DNA of 63,915 nt from JBCBTJ01 sp039818665 (lineage in GTDB: Bacteria; Pseudomonadota; Alphaproteobacteria; Caulobacterales; Hyphomonadaceae), in NCBI GenBank assembly GCA_039818665.1, contig JBCBTJ010000011.1, forward strand, positions 1 through 63,915, in the 5' to 3' direction. The translations under genes and the position numbers were made by a program. The notes under the pieces were generated by a model, which ran no database searches, was not told the DNA's origin, and saw nothing but the letters and a program-made list of their open reading frames with translations. Below are positions 15,753 to 24,032 of the stretch, piece by piece. Positions within the stretch are counted from its first letter, which is position 1. The number at the start of each line of letters is the position of its first letter.

Positions 15753-17656
15753 CAGATGTCCTGGCGCTCGACGGCGCCGTCCTGAAGCGACACGTCTGGC
15801 AGCGGCCGGCTTTCCGGCAGGCTCTGGAGGCCGTTTTCGAGCTTGTCTTCGATCAGGACGCGGACGTCTTTGGGCGGAAAGGTGGTCAAGGCGCGCTCCC
15901 AATATTCTTGCGCTTCAACCTCCCGGTCGAGGGCCCAATAGATGTCGCCGAGATGGTCGTCGATCTCCCAATGGGTGTGGGGGGAAAGCTCGTCGCGCGA
16001 TTGCTCGACAAGCACGCGGGCGCCGTCGAATTCGCCGAACTTGAACTTCGCCCAGCCGACGCTGTCGGCGATGTAGGGATCGTTGTTGGCGAGCGCATGG
16101 GCGCGGACGAGGATCTTGTAGCCCTCTTCGATCCGGTCGGTCTCAGTGATCAAGAAGTAGCCGAGCGAGTTCAGCGCATAGGGGTCGTTCGGGCGGGCCA
16201 GGCGTTCGGCGCGGAGGATTTTGGTCGCCTCGTCCACTTCGCCCGCCTTGCCCATGACGCTGGCGAGGAAGACGCGGCGATCATGGGTGTCGTCGAGATC
16301 GCGGGCCGCGCGCGCGTGGACGAGCGCGTCTTCGTGGCGGGCGAATTGCTGAAGGACTTGGGCTTTGACGGCGTGGGCGAAGGCGCGTTCGGCGTCGTTT
16401 TCCGCGAGGCCCACGCCCTCCTCGGCGAGGGAGATCGCTTTGTCTTCGTCGCCGAGCAGCATGTAGATCGAGGCCGAGCCGGAGGCGATGTTGAGGCGTT
16501 CGTCGTCTTCGGCGTAGTCGGCCGCGCGCTTGAGCGCCTCGCGCGCCTTGTCCGGCTCGCCGGCGCGGAGCAAAGCTTGCGCGGCCGACAATTGCAGGCC
16601 GGCGTCCGGCTCCGGGGCCGACAGCGCGACATGGGCGGCGCCGTCGAACAGCGCCTCGCGGTACAGGCCGTTGACGACAAGCTCGCGCAGCCCGGTGTTT
16701 TCCGGCGCGAGCAAGAGCGCCATCTGATCCAGCGAAGAGCGCTCATGGTCGAAGCCTCTGGCGCGCTGGCCGACGACCGACGCGCGGATCAGGCGCTGTT
16801 GATAAAGCGACAGGCTGACATCGGCGATGGTGCGCGCGAAGGCGGTGCGGGCGGTGAGCGCTTCATCATCCAGGCCTTCGCCGTCGATGAGGGACTCCAT
16901 CGCGGCGGCGTAGCGCGCGGCCTGCTCCGGTTCGGCCTCGGCGAGGCGCGTGTAGACGGCTTGGGCCTCCTCGATGCGGTCGAGGCGGCGGAGCAGCAGC
17001 GTGCGCCGCGCGATCACTGTCTGGACGTGGCCGAAGATGATGCCTTGGGGGTCGAAATCATGCTCGGGCGCCGTGATCTCGCCCGGCGTCAGGGCGGCGT
17101 AGACGGCGAGCGCCTCCTCGTCGCGCCCGAGGCCTTCGAGCATGGCGGCGAGGGAGAGGTCCGCCGTGAGGCCGGGCAGCGCCGCGGCGGATTGGCGGTG
17201 AATGTCGACGGCCGCGTCGCCGTCGCCTTCCAGCGCCAGCATCCAGCTGTCGAGATAATCCGGCAGATCCGAATTAGGATTGCGCCCGCGCGCGTCTTCC
17301 AAAAGGGCGCGGGCCGCCTCGACATCACCATCTGCGGCGCGGTCGATGGACAGGATCATCGCCGTGAAGGCGGGCGGCGCGTCGCCGGTCATCTGATCGA
17401 GCTTCACCAAATGGACGAACGCGGCCATGTCGCCGGCTTTGACCGCGTCGGCGGGCGTCTCATAAGCGAGCGCGCCGACCGGCTTGCCATTGTCGCCGAT
17501 CACCGCCGTCGCCATGGCCGCCTCGGAGACCTTGTAGCCCGTCATCATTTCGACGGTTTCGAAGGCGTGGATGTCGATCGGCTCGCCGCCGGGCGCGGCG
17601 CAGCCCGCGACAATCGCAGTCACGCTGGCGGCGGCCGCCAGGTCACGCAGTTTCAT
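15752..17656 (-). CDS. TPR-repeat lipoprotein (upstream paralogue)
   Basis: A 634-residue protein with lipobox AGCA after MKLRDLAAAASVTAIV. It has TPR-type helices throughout, including SLGYFLITETDRIEEGYKIL, ADSVGWAKFKFGEFDGA and IDDHLGDIYWALDREVEAQE. These align with the last repeats of the neighbouring TPR lipoprotein but are more diverged. The ATG at 17656 has GGAGG six bases upstream; a TTG twelve bases earlier is less likely. It follows ETF-quinone oxidoreductase by about 100 bases in the same direction and is coupled to the second TPR gene. Its function is unknown. Confidence 0.85.
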   Translation of the reverse strand: MKLRDLAAAASVTAIVAGCAAPGGEPIDIHAFETVEMMTGYKVSEAAMATAVIGDNGKPVGALAYETPADAVKAGDMAAFVHLVKLDQMTGDAPPAFTAMILSIDRAADGDVEAARALLEDARGRNPNSDLPDYLDSWMLALEGDGDAAVDIHRQSAAALPGLTADLSLAAMLEGLGRDEEALAVYAALTPGEITAPEHDFDPQGIIFGHVQTVIARRTLLLRRLDRIEEAQAVYTRLAEAEPEQAARYAAAMESLIDGEGLDDEALTARTAFARTIADVSLSLYQQRLIRASVVGQRARGFDHERSSLDQMALLLAPENTGLRELVVNGLYREALFDGAAHVALSAPEPDAGLQLSAAQALLRAGEPDKAREALKRAADYAEDDERLNIASGSASIYMLLGDEDKAISLAEEGVGLAENDAERAFAHAVKAQVLQQFARHEDALVHARAARDLDDTHDRRVFLASVMGKAGEVDEATKILRAERLARPNDPYALNSLGYFLITETDRIEEGYKILVRAHALANNDPYIADSVGWAKFKFGEFDGARVLVEQSRDELSPHTHWEIDDHLGDIYWALDREVEAQEYWERALTTFPPKDVRVLIEDKLENGLQSLPESRPLPDVSLQDGAVERQDI

Positions 17657-17755
17657 AAGAGCCTCCAAATCACGGCGTGCCGAAGTGAAGCAGCGACAGC
17701 ATGGTCCCGCAAGCGCCGGACCGCAAAGTTCCGCAGTCCGACGGCCGGGCGCCTA

Positions 17756-19444
17756 TCACATGTTCGGGTAATTCGGCCCGCCGCCGCCTTCCGGCGTCGT
17801 CCACGTGATGTTGCCGTTCGGATCTTTGATGTCGCAGGTTTTGCAATGGATACAGTTTTGCGAGTTGATCTGAAACTTCTGCTCGCCGCTTCCATCGTCG
17901 ACCCATTCGTAGACGCCGGCCGGACAGTAGCGCGCCGAGGGGCCCGCGAATTCGCCGAGCTCGGAGGCCTTCTGAAGCGCGTCGTCGGCGACCTTCAGGT
18001 GCACCGGCTGATCTTCAGCGTGGTAGGTGTTCGTGAACGACACATTGGTGAGCTTGTCGAAGCTGAGGACGCCGTCCGGCTTCGGATACTCGATCGGCTT
18101 GCACTTGGAGGCGGGCTTGAGACTGTCGGCGTCGGATTTGCCATGCTTCAGCGTGCCGAGCGGCGACCAGCCGCCGAACACGGTGCGCATCCACATGTCC
18201 GGCACGCCGATGGCCGCGCCCCAAAACGTGCCGAAGCGCGACATCAGCGGCTTCACGTTCCGGACTTTGGAAAGATCCTGATAGACCCAGGAGGCGCGAT
18301 AGGCCTCTTCATACTCGGTCATCTCGTCGGCTTGGCGGCCCTCTTTGATGGCGGCGAAGGCCGCTTCAGCGCCGAGCATGCCGGTTTTCATGGCGTTGTG
18401 GGTGCCCTTGATGCGCGGCAGATTCACAAAGCCAGCGCAGCAGCCGATCAGCGCGCCGCCCGGGAAGGTCAGTTTCGGGACCGATTGCAGGCCGCCCGAG
18501 GTGATCGCGCGGGCGCCATAGGCGACGCGTTTGCCGCCCTCCAGGTGTGGCTTGATGTCATCATGGTGCTTGTAGCGCTGAAACTCTTCATACGGCGCGA
18601 TGTAGGGGTTCTTGTAATTGAGGTGAACGACATATCCGACGGAGACGAAGTGCTCGCCGCCTTCGGTGAAATGGTAGAGGAAGCCGCCGCCGTTACCGTC
18701 CTTGTCTTGGACGGGCCAGCCGAAAGTGTGCTGGACGAGGCCCTCTTGGGCGATCTCAGCCGGGATCGACCAAACCTCTTTCAGGCCGATGCCGTATTTC
18801 TGCGGCTCGCTGTCGGCGTCCAAGTCGAACTTGTCTACGAGCGCCTTGGTCAATGAGCCGCGCGCGCCTTCGGCGAACAGCACGTACTTGCCAAGCAGTT
18901 CCATGCCCGGCTCGTAGTCCGGTTTTTTCTCGCCGTCGGCGGTGAGACCCATGACGCCGGCGACCACGCCCCGCACCGAGCCGTCTTCGCGATGCAGGAC
19001 TTCCGAGGCGGCGAAACCCGGATAGATCTCCACCCCGACGGCCTCGGCCTGCTCGCCGAGCCAGCGACACACATTCGCCAGCGAGCCGATGAACATGCCG
19101 TGATTGCTCATCAGCGGCGGCTGCGGCATCAGCGACATGTCGAGCGAGCCCCGGGGGCCCAGCCATTTGTACTTGTCTTTCTGAACCTCAGTCCGCAGTG
19201 GCCGGTCGTCGCGCTCGCGCCAGTCGGGGATCAGTTCGTCGAGGCCTTTGGGGTCGAGCACCACGCCCGACAGAATGTGCGCGCCGACTTCGGAACCTTT
19301 TTCGATCACCACGACCGAGAGATCATCGCCCGCTGCGTCCGCCAATTGTTTGAAGCGGATCGCCGCCGACAGGCCCGCGGGCCCGCCGCCCACGATCACG
19401 AGGTCGTATTCCATGGACTCCCGTTCGGGCGCGTCGGATGCCAT
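17756..19444 (-). CDS. Electron transfer flavoprotein-ubiquinone oxidoreductase
   Basis: ETF-QO passes electrons from electron transfer flavoprotein to ubiquinone at the inner membrane, linking acyl-CoA and amino-acid dehydrogenases to respiration. The N-terminal FAD site is YDLVIVGGGPAGLSAAIRF. The C-terminal 4Fe-4S site is formed by ARYCPAGVYEW and QNCIHCKTCDIKDP, giving the four cysteines. Length 562 is normal. AGGAGA precedes the ATG at 19444. The acyl-CoA dehydrogenase at 39 kb is a plausible upstream donor through ETF, whose genes are not in the window. Confidence 0.97.
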   Translation of the reverse strand: MASDAPERESMEYDLVIVGGGPAGLSAAIRFKQLADAAGDDLSVVVIEKGSEVGAHILSGVVLDPKGLDELIPDWRERDDRPLRTEVQKDKYKWLGPRGSLDMSLMPQPPLMSNHGMFIGSLANVCRWLGEQAEAVGVEIYPGFAASEVLHREDGSVRGVVAGVMGLTADGEKKPDYEPGMELLGKYVLFAEGARGSLTKALVDKFDLDADSEPQKYGIGLKEVWSIPAEIAQEGLVQHTFGWPVQDKDGNGGGFLYHFTEGGEHFVSVGYVVHLNYKNPYIAPYEEFQRYKHHDDIKPHLEGGKRVAYGARAITSGGLQSVPKLTFPGGALIGCCAGFVNLPRIKGTHNAMKTGMLGAEAAFAAIKEGRQADEMTEYEEAYRASWVYQDLSKVRNVKPLMSRFGTFWGAAIGVPDMWMRTVFGGWSPLGTLKHGKSDADSLKPASKCKPIEYPKPDGVLSFDKLTNVSFTNTYHAEDQPVHLKVADDALQKASELGEFAGPSARYCPAGVYEWVDDGSGEQKFQINSQNCIHCKTCDIKDPNGNITWTTPEGGGGPNYPNM

Positions 19445-19532
19445 TGATGTCTCCTAAGATTCTTCTATCGCGGCGGCATAGCCGGCGTCTGTTTAACGAT
19501 TTATCCTCGGATAGAAAGAAAGCCAAAGCGCC

Positions 19533-20342
19533 GTGTCGCCACATCCCGCAACGGAAGCCGCGTTGGACGCCCTCCTCGACTGGTGGGCGGACATGGGCGT
19601 CGAAGCCGATCCAGCGGTGATCCGGGCCGCGCGGAAAGCGGTCGCCGCGCCCCGGCGGCCGTCTGAAACGCGCAAGCCTGAGGCGCCCCCGGCTCGCAGC
19701 AGGAAACCGCGGACCCCGGAGGACTGGGCCGAAGAAGCCTGGCGCGCGGCCGCCGCGGCCGGCGACATTCCGGCGCTGAAAGCCGCCATCGAGGCGTTCG
19801 ACGGCTCGCCGCTCAAAGCCGGGGCGGAGAACACCGTCGTGTTCGACGGCGTGCCCGGCGCGCCCGTCATGGTGATCGGCGAAGGGCCCGGCGCCGAGGA
19901 GGACCGCCAAGGCCTGCCCTTTGTCGGCAAGGCGGGCCAGCTGCTCGACAGGATGCTCGCGGCGATCCGTCTGTCGCGCGCTGAGAACACGCTGATCACC
20001 AATGTGAATTACTGGCGCCCGCCGAAAAACCGGAATCCGGACCCGGACGAGCTGATCGTCTGCCGGCCCTTCGTCGACCGTTTGATCGAGCTCTCGGCGC
20101 CGAAGCTGATCATCGCGGCGGGCGGCGTGCCGACGACCTCGCTGCTCGCCACCAAAACAGGCATTATGCGCCTGCGCGGCAAGCCGAAAGAGTATCAAAC
20201 GCCGGGCGGATGGTCGGGGCCGCTGGTGCCGATTTTCCACCCTGCGTTCTTATTGCGCCGCCCCCAAGAGAAAGCCCGGGCCTGGGTCGATCTTCAGATG
20301 ATCGAGCGGATGCTGCGCGAGGCGGGCGTCGAACTCGGTTGA
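19533..20342 (+). CDS. Uracil-DNA glycosylase, family 4-like, lacking most Fe-S cysteines
   Basis: This enzyme should excise uracil from DNA. Motif A is IGEGPGAEEDRQGLPFVGKAG (positions about 116-135) and motif B is HPAFLLR at 236-242, both diagnostic of the family 4/5 superfamily. Family 4 enzymes normally hold a 4Fe-4S cluster with four Cys. Here the only Cys in the whole protein is at about residue 177 (ELIVCRPF); the usual N-terminal position is Ser in FDGSPLK and the next is Trp in NYWRPP. It therefore probably lacks a cluster, like the Bradyrhizobium BdiUng class as I recall it. An 85-residue Ala/Pro-rich N-terminal extension is present. The start is GTG, divergent from ETF-QO. Confidence 0.88.
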   Translation: MSPHPATEAALDALLDWWADMGVEADPAVIRAARKAVAAPRRPSETRKPEAPPARSRKPRTPEDWAEEAWRAAAAAGDIPALKAAIEAFDGSPLKAGAENTVVFDGVPGAPVMVIGEGPGAEEDRQGLPFVGKAGQLLDRMLAAIRLSRAENTLITNVNYWRPPKNRNPDPDELIVCRPFVDRLIELSAPKLIIAAGGVPTTSLLATKTGIMRLRGKPKEYQTPGGWSGPLVPIFHPAFLLRRPQEKARAWVDLQMIERMLREAGVELG

Positions 20343-20373
20343 CGCGCCGGGCCGCGTCTGGCCTTAGCGCTCC

Positions 20374-21057
20374 GTGCCTGCGCCCGTCTCCGTCATCATC
20401 CCGACGCTTAACGCCGCCGAGGATTTGAAGCTCTGCCTGGCCGCCCTGATGCCGGGCTTGGTGGAGGGGCTGGTGCGCGAAGTGATCATTTCCGACGGCG
20501 GGTCAAACGACGCGACCGCTGCGATCGCCGAAGCGGCCGGCGCGAAGCTGATCTGCTGCAATCCGGGCCGGGGCCGGCAATTGATGGCCGGCGCCGCCGA
20601 AGCGCGCGGCGAGTGGCTGATGTTTCTGCACGCCGACACCGTCCTCTCGCGCGATTGGGCCGAACGGGCCGGGGCGCACATCGCCGAACAGCCCGGCAGG
20701 GCCGCCGTGTTCGAACTGGTCTTTCGGTCCGACGCGGCGTCCGCCAAATGGCTCGCCGCGCGCGCCAATCGCCGAGCCCGCTGGCTCGGCCTGCCCTATG
20801 GCGACCAAGGCCTGCTGATCTCGCGCGCGCTTTACGACGCGCTTGGCGGCTTTGAAGACGTGCCGCTGATGGAGGACGTCGGGCTTGTCCGGAAGATCGG
20901 GAAGCGGCGGTTGTCGATTCTCTCGGCGGAGGCGCGCACCTCGGCGGCGAAGTATGAGCGGGACGGGTGGCGTCGGCGCGCCTATCGCAACGCGTGGCTG
21001 GTGATGCGCTATATGCTGGGCGCGTCGCCGGAGAAACTCGCAAAGCGGTATGACTGA
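20374..21057 (+). CDS. Family 2 glycosyltransferase (TIGR04283-type)
   Basis: A GT-A fold transferase of 227 residues. VSVIIPTLNAAEDLKLCL opens the nucleotide-binding part, followed by VIISDGGSNDAT and MFLHADTVL, which supply the sugar-nucleotide and DXD-like motifs. The family model I associate with it is named for arsenosugar biosynthesis, but its members are widespread and the acceptor is unknown. The start is GTG with no clear ribosome site. The next gene overlaps it by eight bases, and this pair is commonly found together. Confidence 0.85.
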   Translation: MPAPVSVIIPTLNAAEDLKLCLAALMPGLVEGLVREVIISDGGSNDATAAIAEAAGAKLICCNPGRGRQLMAGAAEARGEWLMFLHADTVLSRDWAERAGAHIAEQPGRAAVFELVFRSDAASAKWLAARANRRARWLGLPYGDQGLLISRALYDALGGFEDVPLMEDVGLVRKIGKRRLSILSAEARTSAAKYERDGWRRRAYRNAWLVMRYMLGASPEKLAKRYD

Positions 21058-21676
21058 CGCAGACCGCCGTACGGTTCTGGTCTTCGCCAAACCGCCCCTG
21101 GCCGGCGTCGCCAAAACGCGGCTGGCGGCCGGCCTTGGACGAGCCGAGGCGGCGCGCATCGCCCGGTTCACGATGGCCCGCACGCTGGCGGCGGCCCGGG
21201 ACACGCGCTGGCGCACGCGGCTCTATGCGGCGCCCGACCGGCGCCTCTCCGCCGGCTTGGGCGGGCTTTGGCCGGCGGAGCTGGAGCGGCGGTCGCAAGG
21301 CGTTGGAGATCTCGGCGACAGGCTGACAAAGGGCCTGTTCGAAGCGCCGCGCGGCGCGGTCTTGCTTATCGGCGCCGATGCGCCGGACATCTCGCGCGGC
21401 CTGATTTGGCGCGCCTTTAAAGCTCTGCGGACGGGCGACGCCGTGTTCGGCCCGGCGCAGGATGGCGGCTTTTGGCTCTTCGGGCTGAACAAGGGTCTGC
21501 GCATGCGAGCGCCTTTCACCGCCGTGCGTTGGTCCGGACCGCATGCCATGGCGGATGTGCGCGCCAACCTGTCGGACGAGGCGCGCGTGGCGGTCTTGCC
21601 GACGCTGATCGACATCGACGAAGCGGCGGACTGGCGGGCTTGGCGGTCCGAAGTCGCACGAAATTCACAAGCTTGA
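21050..21676 (+). CDS. DUF2064 / TIGR04282 glycosyltransferase-like protein
   Basis: A 208-residue nucleotidyl- or glycosyltransferase-like protein of the DUF2064 family. VLVFAKPPLAGVAKTRLAAGLG is the typical N-terminal motif, and LIGADAPDIS plus GPAQDGGFWLFGL match further conserved positions. The 8-base overlap with the preceding GT2 gene implies coupled translation and a shared pathway. The family has been linked to arsenosugar synthesis, but no arsM or radical SAM ArsS-like gene is adjacent. The real substrate is therefore open. Confidence 0.85.
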   Translation: MTDADRRTVLVFAKPPLAGVAKTRLAAGLGRAEAARIARFTMARTLAAARDTRWRTRLYAAPDRRLSAGLGGLWPAELERRSQGVGDLGDRLTKGLFEAPRGAVLLIGADAPDISRGLIWRAFKALRTGDAVFGPAQDGGFWLFGLNKGLRMRAPFTAVRWSGPHAMADVRANLSDEARVAVLPTLIDIDEAADWRAWRSEVARNSQA

Positions 21677-21685
21677 TCGAGATTT

Positions 21686-21700
21686 GTTCTTTATTTGTTC
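21686..21700 (+). promoter_or_regulatory. LexA (SOS) box GTTC-N7-GTTC
   Basis: GTTCTTTATTTGTTC matches exactly the direct-repeat LexA operator GTTC-N7-GTTC known from alphaproteobacteria. It begins 9 bases after the DUF2064 stop and ends 24 bases before the ATG of the radical SAM gene, a position suited to repressing its promoter. The match is seen directly; LexA binding is inferred. Confidence 0.75.
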
Positions 21701-21724
21701 TCGTGCGCATGCTTCACTCCCGGC

Positions 21725-22858
21725 ATGCGGACGGGACAGAAACTCAAGCCGACAGGCCGCGTCAGCCTGATTGAAACCGCCGAGGCGGGCGAGCGGCTTC
21801 ATCATCGCGGGCGCGGCGCGGTGTCGAACCAGACCGGCCGGTTCGAACCGGAGACGCGCCAGGCCTTTGACGATGGCTGGGGCGGGATCGAGGAGGCCGC
21901 GCCGAAGCTCGACACCACGCTGCAGCGCGAAACCGCCAAATCGATCATCACCTTCAACAAGTCGCCGGATATTCATTTCGACCGGTCGATCAATCCCTAT
22001 CGCGGCTGCGAGCATGGCTGCGTCTACTGCTTCGCCCGCCCGACCCACGCCTATCACGGCATGTCGGCGGGCTTGGATTTCGAAAGCCGGCTTTTCTACA
22101 AGCCGAACGGGCCGGAGCTTCTGCGCCGCGAGCTTGGCCGGCCCGGCTACCGCCCGCGGGTGGTCGCGCTGGGCGTGAATACGGACGCGTTTCAGCCGGT
22201 CGAACGCGGGCTCGGTCTGACCCGGGAGCTGTTGCGGATCCTCGCCGAGCACAATCACCCCGTCAGCCTGCTGACCAAATCGGCGCTGATCCAGCGCGAC
22301 ATCGACCTTCTCGCGCCCATGGCCGAGAAAGGCCTCGTCCGGGTCGGCGTGTCGATCACGACGCTGGACCGCACCCTGGCGCGGAAAATGGAGCCGCGGG
22401 CGGCGACGCCGGCGCGGCGGTTTGAAACCGTGAAGGCGTTGAGCGAGGCGGGCGTTCCGACCACGGTGATGACCGCGCCCATCATCCCAGCGCTCAACGA
22501 TCCGGAGATCGAGACCCTGTTGGAGACAGCCGCCGACAATGGCGCGGGCGCGGCGGGCTTCGTGATGCTGCGCCTGCCGCATGAGCTCAAGGATCTGTTC
22601 CACGAATGGCTCGCCGAGCACTATCCCGACCGAGCCGCGAAAGTGATCAACCTCCTGCGCGAGATGCGCGGCGGGGCCGATTACGACTCACGCTGGTTCG
22701 AACGCGGCCGGGGGCGCGGGCCCTATGCGGAGATGATCGCCCGGCGTTTCGCCCGGGCCGCCCGACGGCTGAAGCTCGACAAGCCGCGCCCGCCCTTGCG
22801 CACCGATTTGTTCCGCCCGCCCCCGCCGGACCCGGCGCAGCTGCAGCTCGATGTTTGA
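21725..22858 (+). CDS. PA0069-family radical SAM protein (SplB-like)
   Basis: A radical SAM enzyme related to spore photoproduct lyase-like SplB proteins. The Cx3CxxC cluster motif is YRGCEHGCVYCFARPTHAY. The family features NKSPDIHFDRSINPYRGC upstream of it and LLTKSALIQRDIDLL further on are present. The C-terminus is Pro- and Arg-rich. Length from the ATG at 21725 is 377; a longer frame would start inside the LexA box and is rejected. The substrate is not established for this family; the SOS-type operator just upstream suggests a DNA-damage role. Confidence 0.9.
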   Translation: MRTGQKLKPTGRVSLIETAEAGERLHHRGRGAVSNQTGRFEPETRQAFDDGWGGIEEAAPKLDTTLQRETAKSIITFNKSPDIHFDRSINPYRGCEHGCVYCFARPTHAYHGMSAGLDFESRLFYKPNGPELLRRELGRPGYRPRVVALGVNTDAFQPVERGLGLTRELLRILAEHNHPVSLLTKSALIQRDIDLLAPMAEKGLVRVGVSITTLDRTLARKMEPRAATPARRFETVKALSEAGVPTTVMTAPIIPALNDPEIETLLETAADNGAGAAGFVMLRLPHELKDLFHEWLAEHYPDRAAKVINLLREMRGGADYDSRWFERGRGRGPYAEMIARRFARAARRLKLDKPRPPLRTDLFRPPPPDPAQLQLDV

Positions 22859-22916
22859 CCGGGCGCGCTAACCAAGCCTTCATCAAATCGCCCGCTCTAG
22901 AGCGCTTCGTGTTAGA

Positions 22917-24020
22917 GTGACAGGCGAGCGGGAGGACAGCGTGGAGCTGGTGCGCAATACGATCATCGAGGGCGACTGCGTCGACATTCTCTCGCGCCTG
23001 CCGGAGAAATCCGTCGATCTCGTCTTCGCCGATCCGCCCTATAATCTGCAGCTTGGCGGCGACCTCACGCGCCCGAACCAAACCCGCGTCGACGGCGTCG
23101 ACGACGCCTGGGACCGGTTCGAGAGTTTCGACGCCTACGACCTGTTCACCCATCAATGGTTGGAGGAAAGCCGGCGCGTTCTGACGGACGATGGCGCGAT
23201 TTGGGTGATCGGCTCCTATCACAACATCTTCCGGGTCGGCGCGATCTTGCAAGACGCGGGCTTTTGGATCCAAAACGACGTGATCTGGCGTAAGACCAAT
23301 CCGATGCCGAATTTCAAAGGCACGCGGTTTCAGAACGCCCATGAGACGCTGATCTGGGCCGGCAAGTCTGAAAAATCCCGCGTAACCTTCAATTACGACG
23401 CGCTGAAGACGTTCAATGACGACACGCAGATGCGGTCCGATTGGACGATCCCGATCTGCACCGGCGCCGAGCGGCTGAAAAACGAAGACGGCAAAAAGGC
23501 CCATCCGACGCAGAAGCCCGAAGCGCTGCTGCGCCGCGTGCTGTTGGCGACGACCAACCCCGGCGACCTCGTCCTCGATCCCTTCTCAGGCGCCGGCACG
23601 ACAGCCGCGGTCGCCAAGGCGCTTGGCCGCGACTTTGTCGGCATCGAGCGCGACCCCGCCTATGCGCGCCTCGCCCGGGCGCGTTTGAAATCCGTTGAAC
23701 CGGTTGCGTCGGAGAATCTGGAGGTCGAGCGCGGCAAGCGCGCCGCCCCGCGCGTGCCCTTCGGCGCGATCGTCGAGCGCGGCTGGCTGCGGCCGGGCGA
23801 TCGGCTGTTCTCCCCAAAACGCCGCCACGAGGCGCGCATCCGCGTCGACGGCTCCTTGGCGGTGGGCGGCCAGACCGGCTCGATCCACCGCGTCGGCGCC
23901 CATGTGATGCAGGCGCCGGCCTGCAACGGCTGGACCTTCTGGCACTATGAAGACCGCGGCGCCCTCGCGCCGATCGACCTGCTCCGCCGGCGCTATCGGA
24001 GCGAAATGGGGCTGGAGTGA
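22917..24020 (+). CDS. ccrM: CcrM-type adenine-N6 DNA methyltransferase (GANTC)
   Basis: CcrM methylates the adenine of GANTC and helps time the cell cycle in alphaproteobacteria. The catalytic DPPY motif lies at residues 39-42 (FADPPYNLQLGG) and the SAM motif is DPFSGAGTTAAVAKALGRDF; this beta-class order is typical. KKAHPTQKPEALLRRVL is also conserved. The last 85 residues form a RAMA domain (VPFGAIVERGWLRPGDRLF to the end), as in known CcrM proteins. There is no restriction endonuclease next to it, which supports an orphan regulatory enzyme. The start is GTG at 22917. Confidence 0.95.
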   Translation: MTGEREDSVELVRNTIIEGDCVDILSRLPEKSVDLVFADPPYNLQLGGDLTRPNQTRVDGVDDAWDRFESFDAYDLFTHQWLEESRRVLTDDGAIWVIGSYHNIFRVGAILQDAGFWIQNDVIWRKTNPMPNFKGTRFQNAHETLIWAGKSEKSRVTFNYDALKTFNDDTQMRSDWTIPICTGAERLKNEDGKKAHPTQKPEALLRRVLLATTNPGDLVLDPFSGAGTTAAVAKALGRDFVGIERDPAYARLARARLKSVEPVASENLEVERGKRAAPRVPFGAIVERGWLRPGDRLFSPKRRHEARIRVDGSLAVGGQTGSIHRVGAHVMQAPACNGWTFWHYEDRGALAPIDLLRRRYRSEMGLE

Positions 24021-24032
24021 TCGCCTGGGCTC

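Noticed and set aside
15908..18856. A 982-codon open frame on the plus strand opposite a TPR gene and ETF-QO
   Set aside because: It is antisense to two well-supported genes, crosses their boundary, and has no recognisable domain. Such long frames arise from the GC-rich third positions of the real genes.
22917..24020. A restriction-modification system
   Set aside because: The methyltransferase has the CcrM layout and no restriction nuclease gene adjoins it.
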